NCBI GenBank assembly: GCA_964467345.1
Contig: CAYXPY010000010.1
Coordinates: forward strand, 1-64,000
Direction of reading: 5' to 3'
Length of the DNA stretch: 64,000 nt
Origin: SM1-50 sp964467345
GTDB lineage: Archaea; Thermoplasmatota; E2; DHVEG-1
How positions within the stretch are numbered: the first letter of the stretch is position 1; each line of letters begins with the position of its first letter. This document shows positions 52,401-61,936 of this stretch, piece after piece. The notes under the pieces were generated by a model. The model made no database searches, was not told the DNA's origin, and worked only from the letters and a program-made list of their open reading frames with translations. The position numbers and the translations under genes were made by a program.

Positions 52401-53063
52401 ATCCCGGTCTTTCTTCAACTGCCTGATCTGGCTTGAAATCTCATTGAGAATGATGTCGATATGCTCAAGGTTCTTCTCCACATCCCCTCGTTCTTTTTCT
52501 GCTTTTTCGATATCCTCATCAAAGGTGCTGATCCCAGCAATACCATCGATGATTCTGCGTCGATCAACAGACCCCATCTCCACCAGACTGGTGACATCAC
52601 CTTGTTTGATGATGTTATACCCTTCCCCGGAGATCCGTGCATGGGTGAGAAGGTCGATAAACTCAGTGTAGGATGCTGCCCGCTCGTTGATGTAAAAGTA
52701 ACTGTAGTAATTATCCGGGTTGTCTTTCAGAGGCGCGCGTTTGATCATCCTGGTGAGCACAACCTCGTCAGCGGTAATCGGCATCTTCCGCTGGGTGTTA
52801 TCAAAAACCAAGGAGACCTTACAGTACTTCGAGGGGTTCTTACGATTTTTCCCACCGTTGAAGATAAGGTCGGTGAGTCTGCCTGCACGCATCACCTTTG
52901 AGCTTTTCGGACCAAGAACAAATAGAATCGCATCAACAATATTGCTTTTCCCTGAACCATTCGGTCCTGTGATCGCAGTGAACCCTGGATAGAACGGTAC
53001 AGTTAATTTATGTCCGAAGGACTTAAAATTTTCCATCTCAACTTGTTTAAGGTACACGCTCAT
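49428..53063 (-). CDS. smc: chromosome segregation ATPase SMC
   Basis: This 1211-residue SMC has an N-terminal head with Walker A GPNGSGKSN (33-41) and a coiled coil. The hinge is about residues 520-670 (AAEAIGYLQKNKLGRATFLP, GAMIGGS). A return coiled coil and C-terminal head follow, with signature LAALSGGEKSIASLAF and Walker B FYVLDEIDMFLDG. Full length. With ScpA and ScpB it forms the ring that organises and segregates the chromosome. First gene of the operon smc-scpA-scpB. Confidence 0.97.
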   Translation of the reverse strand: MSVYLKQVEMENFKSFGHKLTVPFYPGFTAITGPNGSGKSNIVDAILFVLGPKSSKVMRAGRLTDLIFNGGKNRKNPSKYCKVSLVFDNTQRKMPITADEVVLTRMIKRAPLKDNPDNYYSYFYINERAASYTEFIDLLTHARISGEGYNIIKQGDVTSLVEMGSVDRRRIIDGIAGISTFDEDIEKAEKERGDVEKNLEHIDIILNEISSQIRQLKKDRDAAFHYKELKDKLYETKAMIACKKKQEVESQILEVEKQIQSYETEQKKFEDQKEQLKTQYTQLQQKLDEVEKKIGDAGGTEASGIKEKIDGFRSETIKIDERINYSNDEVAEKKKEKEELESSRQELSKELEEYTTQQNELTIKIQDLEATLKTKEQELSTLRDEIAQSDDASMDITRELVKMREEYDKKQTQKHDVELTRDRLKEKLDALDLQIAEVQETKSTYEFECKDIDWQISELQKGKQESSKKVKESEKQLFEKRKRESEITEHLADLEKAVLRLQREQSKLQAEREAAQTVGAKYNAAVESILAARNTGELKGIRGTIAELAQVDEKYTVPLEIAAGPRMQAVVVENDAAAAEAIGYLQKNKLGRATFLPINKMIVGKPRAQSLMTAKDESALGYAIDLIRFDQEYRGAFWYVFGDTVVVNTLSDARRLMGGVRLVDMKGGLIEASGAMIGGSQPSQRLSFGSADQQNLDEITRKLNAAIQSQDQLSEELAQLKKDIGELEIAVRSLKGLSDAETQAKDLELRKKEFHGKIDLLAKDLEAKQKEKESIETESQQILSSLSECEQRLKELDALKEEKGKHLLKSTKKEVAQAVRGLEKTVTELQENALKLHSEQQTIQKKIELLNERKTELSARSSSIDADVEDLKKAIQELKETRAKTQNELQTLMTVEETMSGKTRQLALERDSLYKKTLGIENELESLNTKTESYLDLIARAKYRLPTLEDSLKEFDKEIALYHMEITEKKLPAIESMKETILSIEQTMQQLEPVNMRALEEYEHQMERKKKFDEDIDHLNDQKKNLVKLVGEITSKKKERFFEIYDEINKNFKEIYGQLSEGGEAELLLENEESVFDGGLTIKARPHGKKVLRLAALSGGEKSIASLAFIFAIQQYDPSPFYVLDEIDMFLDGVNAEIVSRMIKNRAEHTQFISVSLRKIALKEANYLYGVTMHDSGISEMIGNIDPDSVGPKGEIRTRTSVQEVLPHGAG

Positions 53064-53253
53064 CCCTTTCCACTAGAGAGCAAATCCGCTCCTACGTTAT
53101 CAGTATCCGGCATCCCATTAAGGAGAAACAGAAAACTGTATATAAAATTTTGGAGAAAAGCTGGAGAATTGGGGTATTTTTATAAAATGATGACCATGGT
53201 TGTATCTCCCGACAGATAATCTTTTAAAGGTTGAAGGGTATAGTTACGTATAT

Positions 53254-54162
53254 ATGGGTTCCATTTTACCGTGTACTTCTAAAGTACATATGATATTTGC
53301 GATCTTCAGCGTCGTAGTATTCTTCGGAACATGCCTAAGCCCTGTTTCATCGCAGACGATTCCAGTATCAAGCCCACTAGGAGATGGCATGTGGTTGTAT
53401 GTCGGTGGGTCTGGCATAGGGAACTATACCAAGATACAGGATGCCATCGACAATGCTTCTGAAGGGGACACTGTGTTCGTGTACAGCGGATGGTACTCCG
53501 AAGACATCCTGATAAATAAGTCCATCATTGTCACCGGGCAGGAAAAAGACACCACGATTATCACAGGGGATAACGGCTCGGAGATTATCAAAATACGAGA
53601 CTGTCAGGTCGAGCTTTCCAGGTTTACCATTCAGCGGAATAATGGTTCGAATATCATCGGAATGGAGATGATCGGATGTTGGTCAAGCAGTATCCACGAT
53701 CTCATCATTAAATCCTGTAACATCGGTATGTTGATCAGCGATACTGAGTCATCCTCTATTTCGCATAATACGATCCTGGATTGCTTCAATGGAATGTACC
53801 TCGGCATTATTGGAAATGTCACGATATCCTGGAACAATATCCAGGGAAACGGGAATGGCAGCGGGATTGAATTTTTCTTATCCACCCTGTTCAAAAACTA
53901 CATCACCCGGAACAGCATCATGAATTATACTCTCGGGATGTATCTGGGTATTGCGAATTGGGTCGCCATCCAAGAGAACAATTTCATCGGAAATCAACAA
54001 GCCGCGTTTTTCACCGCTTCCTTTTTCAATCTCTGGGATCGGAATTACTGGGGCAAGTCGTCTCAACTACCAAAAATCATCCCCGGAAGGTTTGGGCTTC
54101 GTGGGATTATCCCCTTTATCAATTTTGACTGGCATCCCGCACAAGAGCCCTATGAGATCTGA
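53254..54162 (+). CDS. secreted NosD-like beta-helix protein (short)
   Basis: About 302 residues: a signal peptide (IFAIFSVVVFFGTCLS), the entry motif WLYVGGSGIGNYTKIQDAID, then a right-handed parallel beta-helix of about seven coils (N-x-I repeats such as SISHNTILDCFNGMYLG). The C-terminal NYWGKSSQLPKII...FDWHPA is shared with the next beta-helix protein. The ATG at 53254 is preferred because TTTTAAAG lies about 26-30 bp before it, suggesting a leaderless transcript; TTG at 53200 and ATG at 53290 are alternatives. Binding target unknown. Confidence 0.83.
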   Translation: MGSILPCTSKVHMIFAIFSVVVFFGTCLSPVSSQTIPVSSPLGDGMWLYVGGSGIGNYTKIQDAIDNASEGDTVFVYSGWYSEDILINKSIIVTGQEKDTTIITGDNGSEIIKIRDCQVELSRFTIQRNNGSNIIGMEMIGCWSSSIHDLIIKSCNIGMLISDTESSSISHNTILDCFNGMYLGIIGNVTISWNNIQGNGNGSGIEFFLSTLFKNYITRNSIMNYTLGMYLGIANWVAIQENNFIGNQQAAFFTASFFNLWDRNYWGKSSQLPKIIPGRFGLRGIIPFINFDWHPAQEPYEI

Positions 54163-54341
54163 GGGAAATCATTAGAGAAAAGAAAAGAAAAGAATTGCAC
54201 TATTCTTTCTTAGGAGCTGTTGTTCATACTTTTTGTTTTTATCATCATCGTTCGACGAGAATGAACACGGGTTATCCATATTTTTAATTATCGAGTTTTT
54301 TTATCTAGCTGGAGTCTTCGCAAGCGCTTCGCAGAATGCTT

Positions 54342-54566
54342 CTAGGTTTTTGAATTCTGAATCTTCGAAGTGCTCCTCTTCATTATTTTCGTGGTCCTAT
54401 AGAGGAATGCGAGTTCTGCGAGAGTAGGACACCAACTCTGCTCTCGTCCCAAGCGGTCTTTGTCATCGCTTTTAAATTTTACGACCACCAGAGCACCTCC
54501 CGGCTCATCCGTTATTATTTCGATGCTATGATACTCCAAATGCCGTTTACCATTATTCTCTTCCAT
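54342..54566 (-). CDS. small hypothetical protein
   Basis: A 74-residue frame with plausible protein character: HSIEIITDEPGGALVVVKFK (strands), then CPTLAELAFLYRTTKIMKR (helix). AGGAG is 4 nt before the ATG, rather close. No family recognised. It is the only gene candidate in the 541-bp gap 54163-54703; a counter-strand frame at 54233-54427 looks less protein-like. Confidence 0.45.
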   Translation of the reverse strand: MEENNGKRHLEYHSIEIITDEPGGALVVVKFKSDDKDRLGREQSWCPTLAELAFLYRTTKIMKRSTSKIQNSKT

Positions 54567-54703
54567 ACACTCCTTTTTACTATTTCGTTGTTAATAAGGA
54601 TTTGTCGGTAGAATACCGATTTGACTTATTTTTTAAAAGATAATAACGGATAGATTTTTAAGGAGAAACAGATATAATAACCTCTGTAAAGACAGGTACA
54701 GAA

Positions 54704-56533
54704 ATGAGAGAAAAATTTCTGGTGGTTGGAATAATCTTCTTGTTTGTTGGTATTAATAGTGTTTCAGCAATCGTGCAGGAAAGTCAAAAACAATTTCCGA
54801 CTTCAGAGGGGGGCTGGTTGTACGTGGGTGGCTTCGGACCAGGAAACTACACCACAATCCAAGCAGCAATTAACGATGCAAACGACGGGGATACAGTGTT
54901 TGTGTTTAACGGGACATACTATGGGCATGTCAATATCAACAAATCAATTCAGCTCCTTGGTCAGGACAAGAACACCACCATTATCAGCGGGTACATCGCG
55001 TATACTGTTTCAATTGTCTCTGATTGGGTGTTCATGAGTCAATTCACGATACAGAACGGGAAAAGCAAAGGTGAGGGTGTGAGGATAGATTCAGCACACA
55101 ACTCCGTTGTCAACGTCATCATCGACACCCCTGCTGACGAGATACGGATCTCCGGTGACAACAACACACTTTCCAGCAGCACCATCTGGTGTGACCGGAT
55201 TTTTCTATCTGGAAGCGGATGTAGCTTCTCAGGTAACAGTATCACAAATAATTATTTCGGTATCTACTTTTTAGACTCATGGGATAACATCATCTCACAG
55301 AATCATTTTTTCAACTCTGGTTTGTTTCTCTCAGACAACGTAGTTAGGAACAATATCGTAATGAATAACACGGTGAACGACAAACCGTTAGTCTATGTCT
55401 CCGGTGAATCCAATCGTGTGCTTGAGAACGAGGCAGGCCAGATACTCCTTGTCAACTGCACCAATATCACCATATACAACAAAGAGATAACAAATACGAC
55501 GGTCAGCATCCAGCTTGTTGGCTGCACGAATTGTTCTGTTAAGAAAAATACACTCACGGGGAGCCTGTATGGACTGTGTCTGAATGGCTTTGACAACAGG
55601 ATCGAGGAAAACACCATCATCTCCAATCATTACGGCATCGTTCTGTCTGGTAATCGGAACATCATCTCAGAGAATATATTCTCAGATAACGATGTGGGTC
55701 TAGACCTGGATGAGCCTGCGAGCTATAACACGATCAGTGATAATCAAGTCAGCATGAACTCCTATGGCATTCTGCTTGATCACGGGAGTGATTTTAACAG
55801 AATTGCGTATAATCTCGTAGAGCACAACCATGACGCGGTGTATCTTTCCAGTAACGCAAACACTCTCTTTAGCAACATCATTCAGAACAACACAGAAGCA
55901 GTCCATGTCTCTGGAGATAACAACAACATATCAGAAAACATCATCAGAAACAACAATGGATCAGGGCTCACCATCGGAGATGGTGAATTCACTTTTATAG
56001 TTAAGAACACCATCGCAGAAAACAAAAACGGTGTTTTCATTTCAAATTCGAAAAATACTACCTTGCAGGGTAACACAATTATCCACAATCAACAGGGCCT
56101 CCTCATAACTGGTTTGAAGTCAAAAGATACAAAAATTTCAAACAACAGCATCATAGCAAATGAAAAGGGCATCATTCTGAGAGACACAAACCGTCATTTC
56201 ATCAACCAGAACACAATCTCAGAAAATCAGATCGGCCTGTTTGGTAATGGTTCCTGTAACAACACAATCCAAGACAACAATATCTGGAAAAACAAGAATG
56301 GTGTTTTTCTTGTATTATCATCGGATAACAACCTGGGCAGAAATAATTTTTTGAGAAACAATCGACATGCCTTGTTTGAGGACTCAAAGAACCAATGGAA
56401 CCAGAATTACTGGGGCAGACCACGGATTCTCCCGAAACTTATTTTTGGAACACGAACCACACAGGATGCAAAACCAATACTCTCTGTAGATATGGACTGG
56501 CACCCATCATTCAAATTACAGTGTAATTCATAG
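54704..56533 (+). CDS. secreted NosD-like beta-helix protein (long)
   Basis: This 609-residue protein has a signal peptide (FLVVGIIFLFVGINSVSA), the entry motif WLYVGGFGPGNYTTIQAAIN, DGDTVFVFNGTYYGH, and a long right-handed parallel beta-helix with many 22-25-residue coils rich in N and I (for example NTISENQIGLFGNGSCNN). The end is NYWGRPRILPKLIFG...DMDWHPSF. Paralog of 53254-54162 with the same head and tail but about twice the helix length. Probably a surface protein; carbohydrate or metal binding is possible. Many N-x-S/T sites suggest glycosylation. Confidence 0.87.
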   Translation: MREKFLVVGIIFLFVGINSVSAIVQESQKQFPTSEGGWLYVGGFGPGNYTTIQAAINDANDGDTVFVFNGTYYGHVNINKSIQLLGQDKNTTIISGYIAYTVSIVSDWVFMSQFTIQNGKSKGEGVRIDSAHNSVVNVIIDTPADEIRISGDNNTLSSSTIWCDRIFLSGSGCSFSGNSITNNYFGIYFLDSWDNIISQNHFFNSGLFLSDNVVRNNIVMNNTVNDKPLVYVSGESNRVLENEAGQILLVNCTNITIYNKEITNTTVSIQLVGCTNCSVKKNTLTGSLYGLCLNGFDNRIEENTIISNHYGIVLSGNRNIISENIFSDNDVGLDLDEPASYNTISDNQVSMNSYGILLDHGSDFNRIAYNLVEHNHDAVYLSSNANTLFSNIIQNNTEAVHVSGDNNNISENIIRNNNGSGLTIGDGEFTFIVKNTIAENKNGVFISNSKNTTLQGNTIIHNQQGLLITGLKSKDTKISNNSIIANEKGIILRDTNRHFINQNTISENQIGLFGNGSCNNTIQDNNIWKNKNGVFLVLSSDNNLGRNNFLRNNRHALFEDSKNQWNQNYWGRPRILPKLIFGTRTTQDAKPILSVDMDWHPSFKLQCNS

Positions 56534-56603
56534 TAGAAGTATAGAATGAAACAAAAACAACTTATAGTCTTGTAATCATACTGCATGCAAGGGTGAGTGG
56601 TGG

Positions 56604-57530
56604 ATGATTAGCTGCAATGGGTTGACAAAATCGTTTGGGTCGATAACCGCGATTCAGGAATTTACCTTGGAAATCCCGGATGGGTGCATCTTTGGTCTCC
56701 TTGGTCCAAATGGCGCGGGGAAAACCACGACCATGCGAATGCTTTCCTGTCTTATCCAGCCTACCACTGGCACCGCTTCTATTGATTCTTATGAGGTCGG
56801 GAACAAATCAGACGCCCAGAAAATCCGAGGGATGATCGGTCTACTCCCAGAAGTCCCTGGGTTATACGAGACGTTAGGAGCCTATAAGAACCTTGATTAT
56901 TACGGGCAGTTCTACGGCGTCCCAAAAGCCAAACGGGAGGAATCGATTCATAAGACGCTGACGAATCTAGACTTATGGGACCGACGGAACGAACCGGTCG
57001 GCGGGTTTTCCAAAGGTATGAAACAGAAGATCGCTATCGCCCGTGCGTTGATCCATGATCCGAAATACATCTTTCTTGATGAACCAACCGCCAGCCTTGA
57101 CCCCATGGCGGCAAAGATCGTCCGTGAGTACATCCTTGAGATGAAAAAACGGGGGAATACCATCCTTATCAACACCCATAATCTTGCCGAAGCAGAACGT
57201 ATCTGCGACACAGTGGCACTCGTGAAAAACAGAATCGTGAAAGTAGGCAGCCCCCGAGAGCTAGCTCGAGGGTTATTTGCCCGTACAATCACCATCACCC
57301 TACAGAGAATCCCAACAACGTTACTCTCCGATATGACCGCATTGAGTTTTGTGTCCCAGGCACAGGTGAATGGAAATCAACTGACCTTGCAGGTGCGAGA
57401 CCCCGAAGAGGACAACCCAAAGATCATCTCCTGGTTGATCCAGAAAGGACTTCAGGTGCAATTTGTCTCAGAGGAGGAACATTCCCTTGAGGATGTGTAC
57501 CTGAAACTCATCGAGGAGGGGAACCGATAA
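56604..57530 (+). CDS. ABC-2 exporter ATPase
   Basis: This 308-residue ATPase has Walker A GPNGAGKTT, Q-loop GLLPEVPGLYE, signature FSKGMKQKIAIARAL, Walker B YIFLDEPTASLDP and H-loop INTHNLAEAER. A C-terminal accessory domain (about 225-308) is typical of NatA/CcmA-like ATPases. Its stop overlaps the permease start (TAATG). Substrate unknown. Confidence 0.93.
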   Translation: MISCNGLTKSFGSITAIQEFTLEIPDGCIFGLLGPNGAGKTTTMRMLSCLIQPTTGTASIDSYEVGNKSDAQKIRGMIGLLPEVPGLYETLGAYKNLDYYGQFYGVPKAKREESIHKTLTNLDLWDRRNEPVGGFSKGMKQKIAIARALIHDPKYIFLDEPTASLDPMAAKIVREYILEMKKRGNTILINTHNLAEAERICDTVALVKNRIVKVGSPRELARGLFARTITITLQRIPTTLLSDMTALSFVSQAQVNGNQLTLQVRDPEEDNPKIISWLIQKGLQVQFVSEEEHSLEDVYLKLIEEGNR

Positions 57531-58603
57531 TGCGCTGGAGGAACGCCTGGATCGTGATGCGCAAGGATCTTTCTGAGTTCAGAAAACAGAAACTTGTGAT
57601 CGGCTCGATCATCGCCATGCCACTGGTACTTGGAGTCGTCCTGCCCCTGGTGACGTTTGTCCCCATGGTGACCATGATACCTCCAGACAGACCCTGGGAT
57701 GTCGACGGTCTCCTTGAGATTGGTGGTCTTCCTGATGATTTTGACATCCCCTTGACCAATGAAACCCTTCAAGGTAGTGCTTTTACTTCAACGGTACTAC
57801 AGCAAAAAAACTTACGAAATGTTCATCTTTCCAATTGCGTCATCATATCGTGTATCCTTGAGAACGCAACGATACTAGATTCCACGATCAGGAGTAGTTC
57901 TCTGAGAGATTCCTATCTTGACAATGTCACCGTGATTGATTCCGAGGGAACCTCGTTGGACGGCAGATTCATCCTTGCGGTGTCCTCAGAGCTTGCATTT
58001 ATAAAAACAAAGCCATCTGATATCGACCAGGTTCTACCCATCATGTTTAATATGATTCTAATGATTTTTATCATCGTACCTGCGACGCTCCCAACGATAA
58101 TTGCGACGTATAGCATTGTCGGGGAGAAGAACAACCGTAGTTTAGAACCGCTTTTAGCGACCCCGACGACTGATGGAGAGCTGCTGGCCGGAAAGATTTT
58201 CTCAGCGTTTATCCCTTCGATGGGCTCCACACTTCTTGCATTCAGTCTGGGAGTCATCCTACTTGATATTGTGTTATTGCCACAGGTCGGGTATCCATTG
58301 CTACCGAACCTGACCTGGTTATTTTCAATCCTGTTTCTTGCTCCGACGACATGCCTGATGAGCGTGCTTGCCTGCGTCTTGGTTTCCTCAAAGGTCACTG
58401 ATGTGCGGGCCGCGCAGCAGCTCGGCGGGTTTGTCGTCATGCCCGTCATCGTGCTGATGCTCGGGGTGTTGTCTGGTTTCATCTTTCTTTCCCCGCTCAT
58501 GATTCTTGTGTTCACAGGCTTGTATGGGTTGCTGGACCTAGGGTTGTTTTATTTTGTAAGAGCTGTGTTTAACAGAGAAAAGATTCTAACAAAATGGGCA
58601 TAG
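57530..58603 (+). CDS. ABC-2 permease with pentapeptide-like external insert
   Basis: This 357-residue permease has an N-terminal helix (about 22-46), an extracellular region (about 47-165) and five or six C-terminal helices with NNRSLEPLLATPTTDGELLAGK, the NatB/ABC-2 motif. The external region carries about ten five-residue repeats (about 80-137; NLRNVHLSNCVIISC, SSSLRDSYLDNVTVID) like a pentapeptide-repeat beta-helix. I know no such insert in this permease family. It forms the channel for the ATPase upstream. Confidence 0.87.
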   Translation: MRWRNAWIVMRKDLSEFRKQKLVIGSIIAMPLVLGVVLPLVTFVPMVTMIPPDRPWDVDGLLEIGGLPDDFDIPLTNETLQGSAFTSTVLQQKNLRNVHLSNCVIISCILENATILDSTIRSSSLRDSYLDNVTVIDSEGTSLDGRFILAVSSELAFIKTKPSDIDQVLPIMFNMILMIFIIVPATLPTIIATYSIVGEKNNRSLEPLLATPTTDGELLAGKIFSAFIPSMGSTLLAFSLGVILLDIVLLPQVGYPLLPNLTWLFSILFLAPTTCLMSVLACVLVSSKVTDVRAAQQLGGFVVMPVIVLMLGVLSGFIFLSPLMILVFTGLYGLLDLGLFYFVRAVFNREKILTKWA

Positions 58604-58624
58604 TATTCGATCGTCTATCACACG

Positions 58625-59746
58625 TCATGAGTAACCGAATTCTTTGACAGCAAAACCCCATTTCTTGTCTATTTTTTGTTTGAGTGCATCATCTATTTCA
58701 TAACAATCTGTTCTGAGATTTTTCTGAGAGGTGAGATAGTCCGCAAAGGTTGATTTTGCTTCCGGGAATTCCGGTAACTGCAAACGGTCATAGATTTTTT
58801 GTATCTCTAACAGTGGCTGATTGATAAACTCTTCATAGCGGACCTGGACGAGATTTCCTTGCGGGATAGCATCCCGTTCCCGGAGGTATTTCCGGGTCAT
58901 ACATGCGTACAAGTCCATCATGTATGATTCGACATCCTCCAGTCTTGGAGGGGTCTGGATACAGAACCGAGGGATCGTCAGTCTCATGAACTTCATCATG
59001 GAATGATACAATGTATAGGGGTCCCGATACAGGAAAATGAATTTCGCATCTGGGAACAAGTCAAGGAGAATCTTTATCTTACCGGTGTTATCCTGGTTTT
59101 TCAGCACCAGTTGTTTTCCCTTCTGATGCAACGTGATCTTCTTTAGTATATAGAGATAGAATAATTTCCAGTCCTCAATGGTTTTCTGCGGAAGATTTTC
59201 CATGCAGACATAGCTGTTGTACAACTCCATGTTCTGCGGGAAGCACCAGCCGTGGTAATAGGAATAGGGGGAGAACGCTCCGATCGCGTACTGGTCCTCC
59301 TGAGGGAACTCTGCGTTCATCATCACCTCATCCATTGGACGTTTCTTCGGGATGCTTTTTGAGACAAGGGGTTTGAAGAGTCGTTCGTTGCCAAGGAAAA
59401 CAGCGGGGAGGTAGGCTTGGAAGGTAGTAAAATACCCAAGGTTGGTGTCATGAGACAGAACGTTATGGAGATAGGTTGTACCGCTGCGCCAGTGGCCGAT
59501 GATGAAGAGAGGTGGTTTTGTTATCTGAATTTTTTTTATATGCTTGTCAAACTGCAATCGTTCTTTTATGTAGAAGGGGGACATGACAGAGCTAAAAGCA
59601 AGTGAGTAGACCATACGGGGAAGGTACCGGGCATTGATTTTGAAGTGATTTTCAGCAAGGAGGTAGAGGAAATTTGGGAAGGTGTACCCAGGGAGTGGTG
59701 TGTTTCTGACGCAGAGCGCCAGGTCCTTGAGGTTGTCGAAATCCAT
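58625..59746 (-). CDS. PAPS-dependent sulfotransferase family protein
   Basis: This 373-residue protein has the 5'-phosphosulfate loop IIGHWRSGTTYLHN (about 82-95) and the 3'-phosphate motif FIFLYRDPYTLYHSMM. This fits the Sulfotransfer_3 family, which moves sulfate from PAPS to a hydroxyl or amine. It keeps the His/Trp of GHWRSGTTYLH, as does the protein at 63117. Acceptor unknown. Opposite strand to the neighbouring arylsulfotransferase. Confidence 0.87.
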   Translation of the reverse strand: MDFDNLKDLALCVRNTPLPGYTFPNFLYLLAENHFKINARYLPRMVYSLAFSSVMSPFYIKERLQFDKHIKKIQITKPPLFIIGHWRSGTTYLHNVLSHDTNLGYFTTFQAYLPAVFLGNERLFKPLVSKSIPKKRPMDEVMMNAEFPQEDQYAIGAFSPYSYYHGWCFPQNMELYNSYVCMENLPQKTIEDWKLFYLYILKKITLHQKGKQLVLKNQDNTGKIKILLDLFPDAKFIFLYRDPYTLYHSMMKFMRLTIPRFCIQTPPRLEDVESYMMDLYACMTRKYLRERDAIPQGNLVQVRYEEFINQPLLEIQKIYDRLQLPEFPEAKSTFADYLTSQKNLRTDCYEIDDALKQKIDKKWGFAVKEFGYS

Positions 59747-59971
59747 GAGACCGGGATATTTCCCGGTTGTGTATTTAATGGTTTGGACCCCGCCGCGAGC
59801 GGTCGTTTAGACAAATCATTCTAAAAGATAAGGAGAGCGACAGAGGATTCGTCAAATACTTTTTCTTTGAGAAATGGATGTCGATGTTTTTTGTTTTTTC
59901 CCTAATATGTATAAATTTGGGAAAAAACTATTTATAGAGTATATTTATTAATTATTAAAGGGAGATACTTC

Positions 59972-61744
59972 ATGGATACCGGAAGAAAACAGAGGATATT
60001 GATAAAGAAGCAGTTTACGAACTATCGGTTTATGGTTTTTTTCATTGTCTTTTTATTCGTATCGGCTTGCATTTTGCCTGTATTCCAAGCAGAAGAGATC
60101 GGTCAGTCAACGGCTAATACACTGAGGATTACGGAGGGTCAAATCCTGTATTCACCGATGTGGACGACCACAACGTATCTACGGTATGCTGACGGGTCAT
60201 TGAACAAATCATGGTCAAGTAGTTATTTCCCTGGTGCGACGGTCTGGTGGCCAGGTGACGGGTCGGTTCTTCGGACCATCCGGGTCGGTGCTGGTTCAGG
60301 GACTGGTGGAGCGGGTGGTGGTGTGCAGAAGGTCCAATGGGATGGGACAATCGCCTGGGATTTCCGATACAACACGGATGGAAAGTTATCCCATCATGAC
60401 ATTAAATCCTTACCCAATGGGAATGTTTTGTTGATCGCATGGGAGACGAAAACACGGGCGGAGGCGATCGCTGAGGGCAGGAACCCAAACTATGTTTCTA
60501 ATTGGGGGTTTATGCCGGACCATATCATTGAAGTCCAACCAACAGGACCGACCAGCGGGGAGATCGTCTGGGAGTGGCATGTCTGGGATCATCTGATTCA
60601 AGATTATGATTCATCCAAACCTAACTATGGTGTGGTCGAGGACCATCCTGAACTGGTCGATCTGAATTATGTGACGTCTACTCAACCGGACTGGATGCAT
60701 ACGAATTCCGTTGATTATCATGAGCAGTTCGATCAGGTCATGATCAGTGTTCACAATTTCAACGAGATCTGGGTCATTGACCATAGTACGACGACGGAGG
60801 AAGCCGCAGGGCATACGGGTGGGAACAGCGGCAAAGGCGGCGACCTGCTCTACCGATGGGGCAACCCCGCGGCGTACCGACGAGGCACAACGAACGATAA
60901 AAAATTCTACCTGCAGCATGACGCGTCTTGGGTGAAACCCGGATGCCCCGGTGAGGGTAACATCCTGGTGTTTAACAACGGGGCGACACGCCCCGGGAGT
61001 CATTATTCAACAATCGATGAGTTCACGCCACCGGTCAACGAGGACGGCGAGTATTATCTTGAAGCAGGAGGCTCCTATGGGCCAAGCACCCAGACATGGG
61101 TGTACACGGCCAATCCACCAACGAGTTTTTATGCAAGTCATATGTCTGGTGCCTGGCGACTGTCCAACGGAAACACGCTGATCACGAATGGGGAATCCGG
61201 GAAGATCTTCGAAGTGACCCCCGAGGGAGAAACGGTATGGACCTATTACACTAATGGTGAACTGTTCAAAGCCGTCTACGTTCCGTATGAAGAAGAAGTA
61301 CCTCCGGAACCAAATACCCCGAATCTAGAATGCTCAGGAAGTCTAACCTGGACTGACATCAAACCAGGGGCGACGGTCGCTGGTAGTTTTGTCGTGCGGA
61401 ACATCGGTGATGCCGGTTCGTTACTGAATTGGACGGTGAACACCTCCTCGATTACCTGGGGAAACTGGTCCTTTAACCCCTCATATGGTACTCACCTTAC
61501 CCCGGAGGACGGCCAGAAAACCGTGCTGGTCACCGTGATTGCACCTGAGGAGGCTGAAACCACGTTTGAAGGGTTTTTACGAGTGGAGAATATAAACGAT
61601 CCCAGTGATTACGGCACGATACTGGTTTCCTTAACGACACCAGTGCAGTTCATCCCTGTCTGGTGGAGCCTGCTGCATCAGTTTCTTGTTCAATTCTTAG
61701 AAAACCATCCTGCCATCCGTACATTACTTTCCCATATCAGCTGA
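59972..61744 (+). CDS. secreted arylsulfotransferase (ASST)-like protein
   Basis: This 590-residue protein has an N-terminal signal/anchor helix (about 19-40) and a six-bladed propeller-like ASST domain (about 55-425) with SHHDIKSLPNGNVLLI, HTNSVDYHEQFDQVMISVHN, LQHDASWV and MSGAWRLSNGNTLITNG. Its conserved histidines include the likely sulfated catalytic one. A C-terminal Ig-like domain (SGSLTWTDIKPGATVAGSF on) ends it. ASSTs move sulfate between phenols without PAPS, outside the cell. GGGAG precedes the ATG. A weaker copy of the GGG-AAAA/TATA element is at 59913-59937. Confidence 0.86.
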   Translation: MDTGRKQRILIKKQFTNYRFMVFFIVFLFVSACILPVFQAEEIGQSTANTLRITEGQILYSPMWTTTTYLRYADGSLNKSWSSSYFPGATVWWPGDGSVLRTIRVGAGSGTGGAGGGVQKVQWDGTIAWDFRYNTDGKLSHHDIKSLPNGNVLLIAWETKTRAEAIAEGRNPNYVSNWGFMPDHIIEVQPTGPTSGEIVWEWHVWDHLIQDYDSSKPNYGVVEDHPELVDLNYVTSTQPDWMHTNSVDYHEQFDQVMISVHNFNEIWVIDHSTTTEEAAGHTGGNSGKGGDLLYRWGNPAAYRRGTTNDKKFYLQHDASWVKPGCPGEGNILVFNNGATRPGSHYSTIDEFTPPVNEDGEYYLEAGGSYGPSTQTWVYTANPPTSFYASHMSGAWRLSNGNTLITNGESGKIFEVTPEGETVWTYYTNGELFKAVYVPYEEEVPPEPNTPNLECSGSLTWTDIKPGATVAGSFVVRNIGDAGSLLNWTVNTSSITWGNWSFNPSYGTHLTPEDGQKTVLVTVIAPEEAETTFEGFLRVENINDPSDYGTILVSLTTPVQFIPVWWSLLHQFLVQFLENHPAIRTLLSHIS

Positions 61745-61936
61745 GTAAGAGTTGTTCGCCTCAGATGCAGGGTGACTGGTGTTCTCATGTTTTTTTTCCA
61801 TTCACGTTTGATTTGGAATGAAATTGGGAAGAATCTTTATTAAGAATGTGAAAATATTTGGTTCGCACCATAACAAAGGTAGTATGGAGGTAGAAACATT
61901 TCCCCTTCACAGGTCAAGGAATCTGCAGATGACGGC

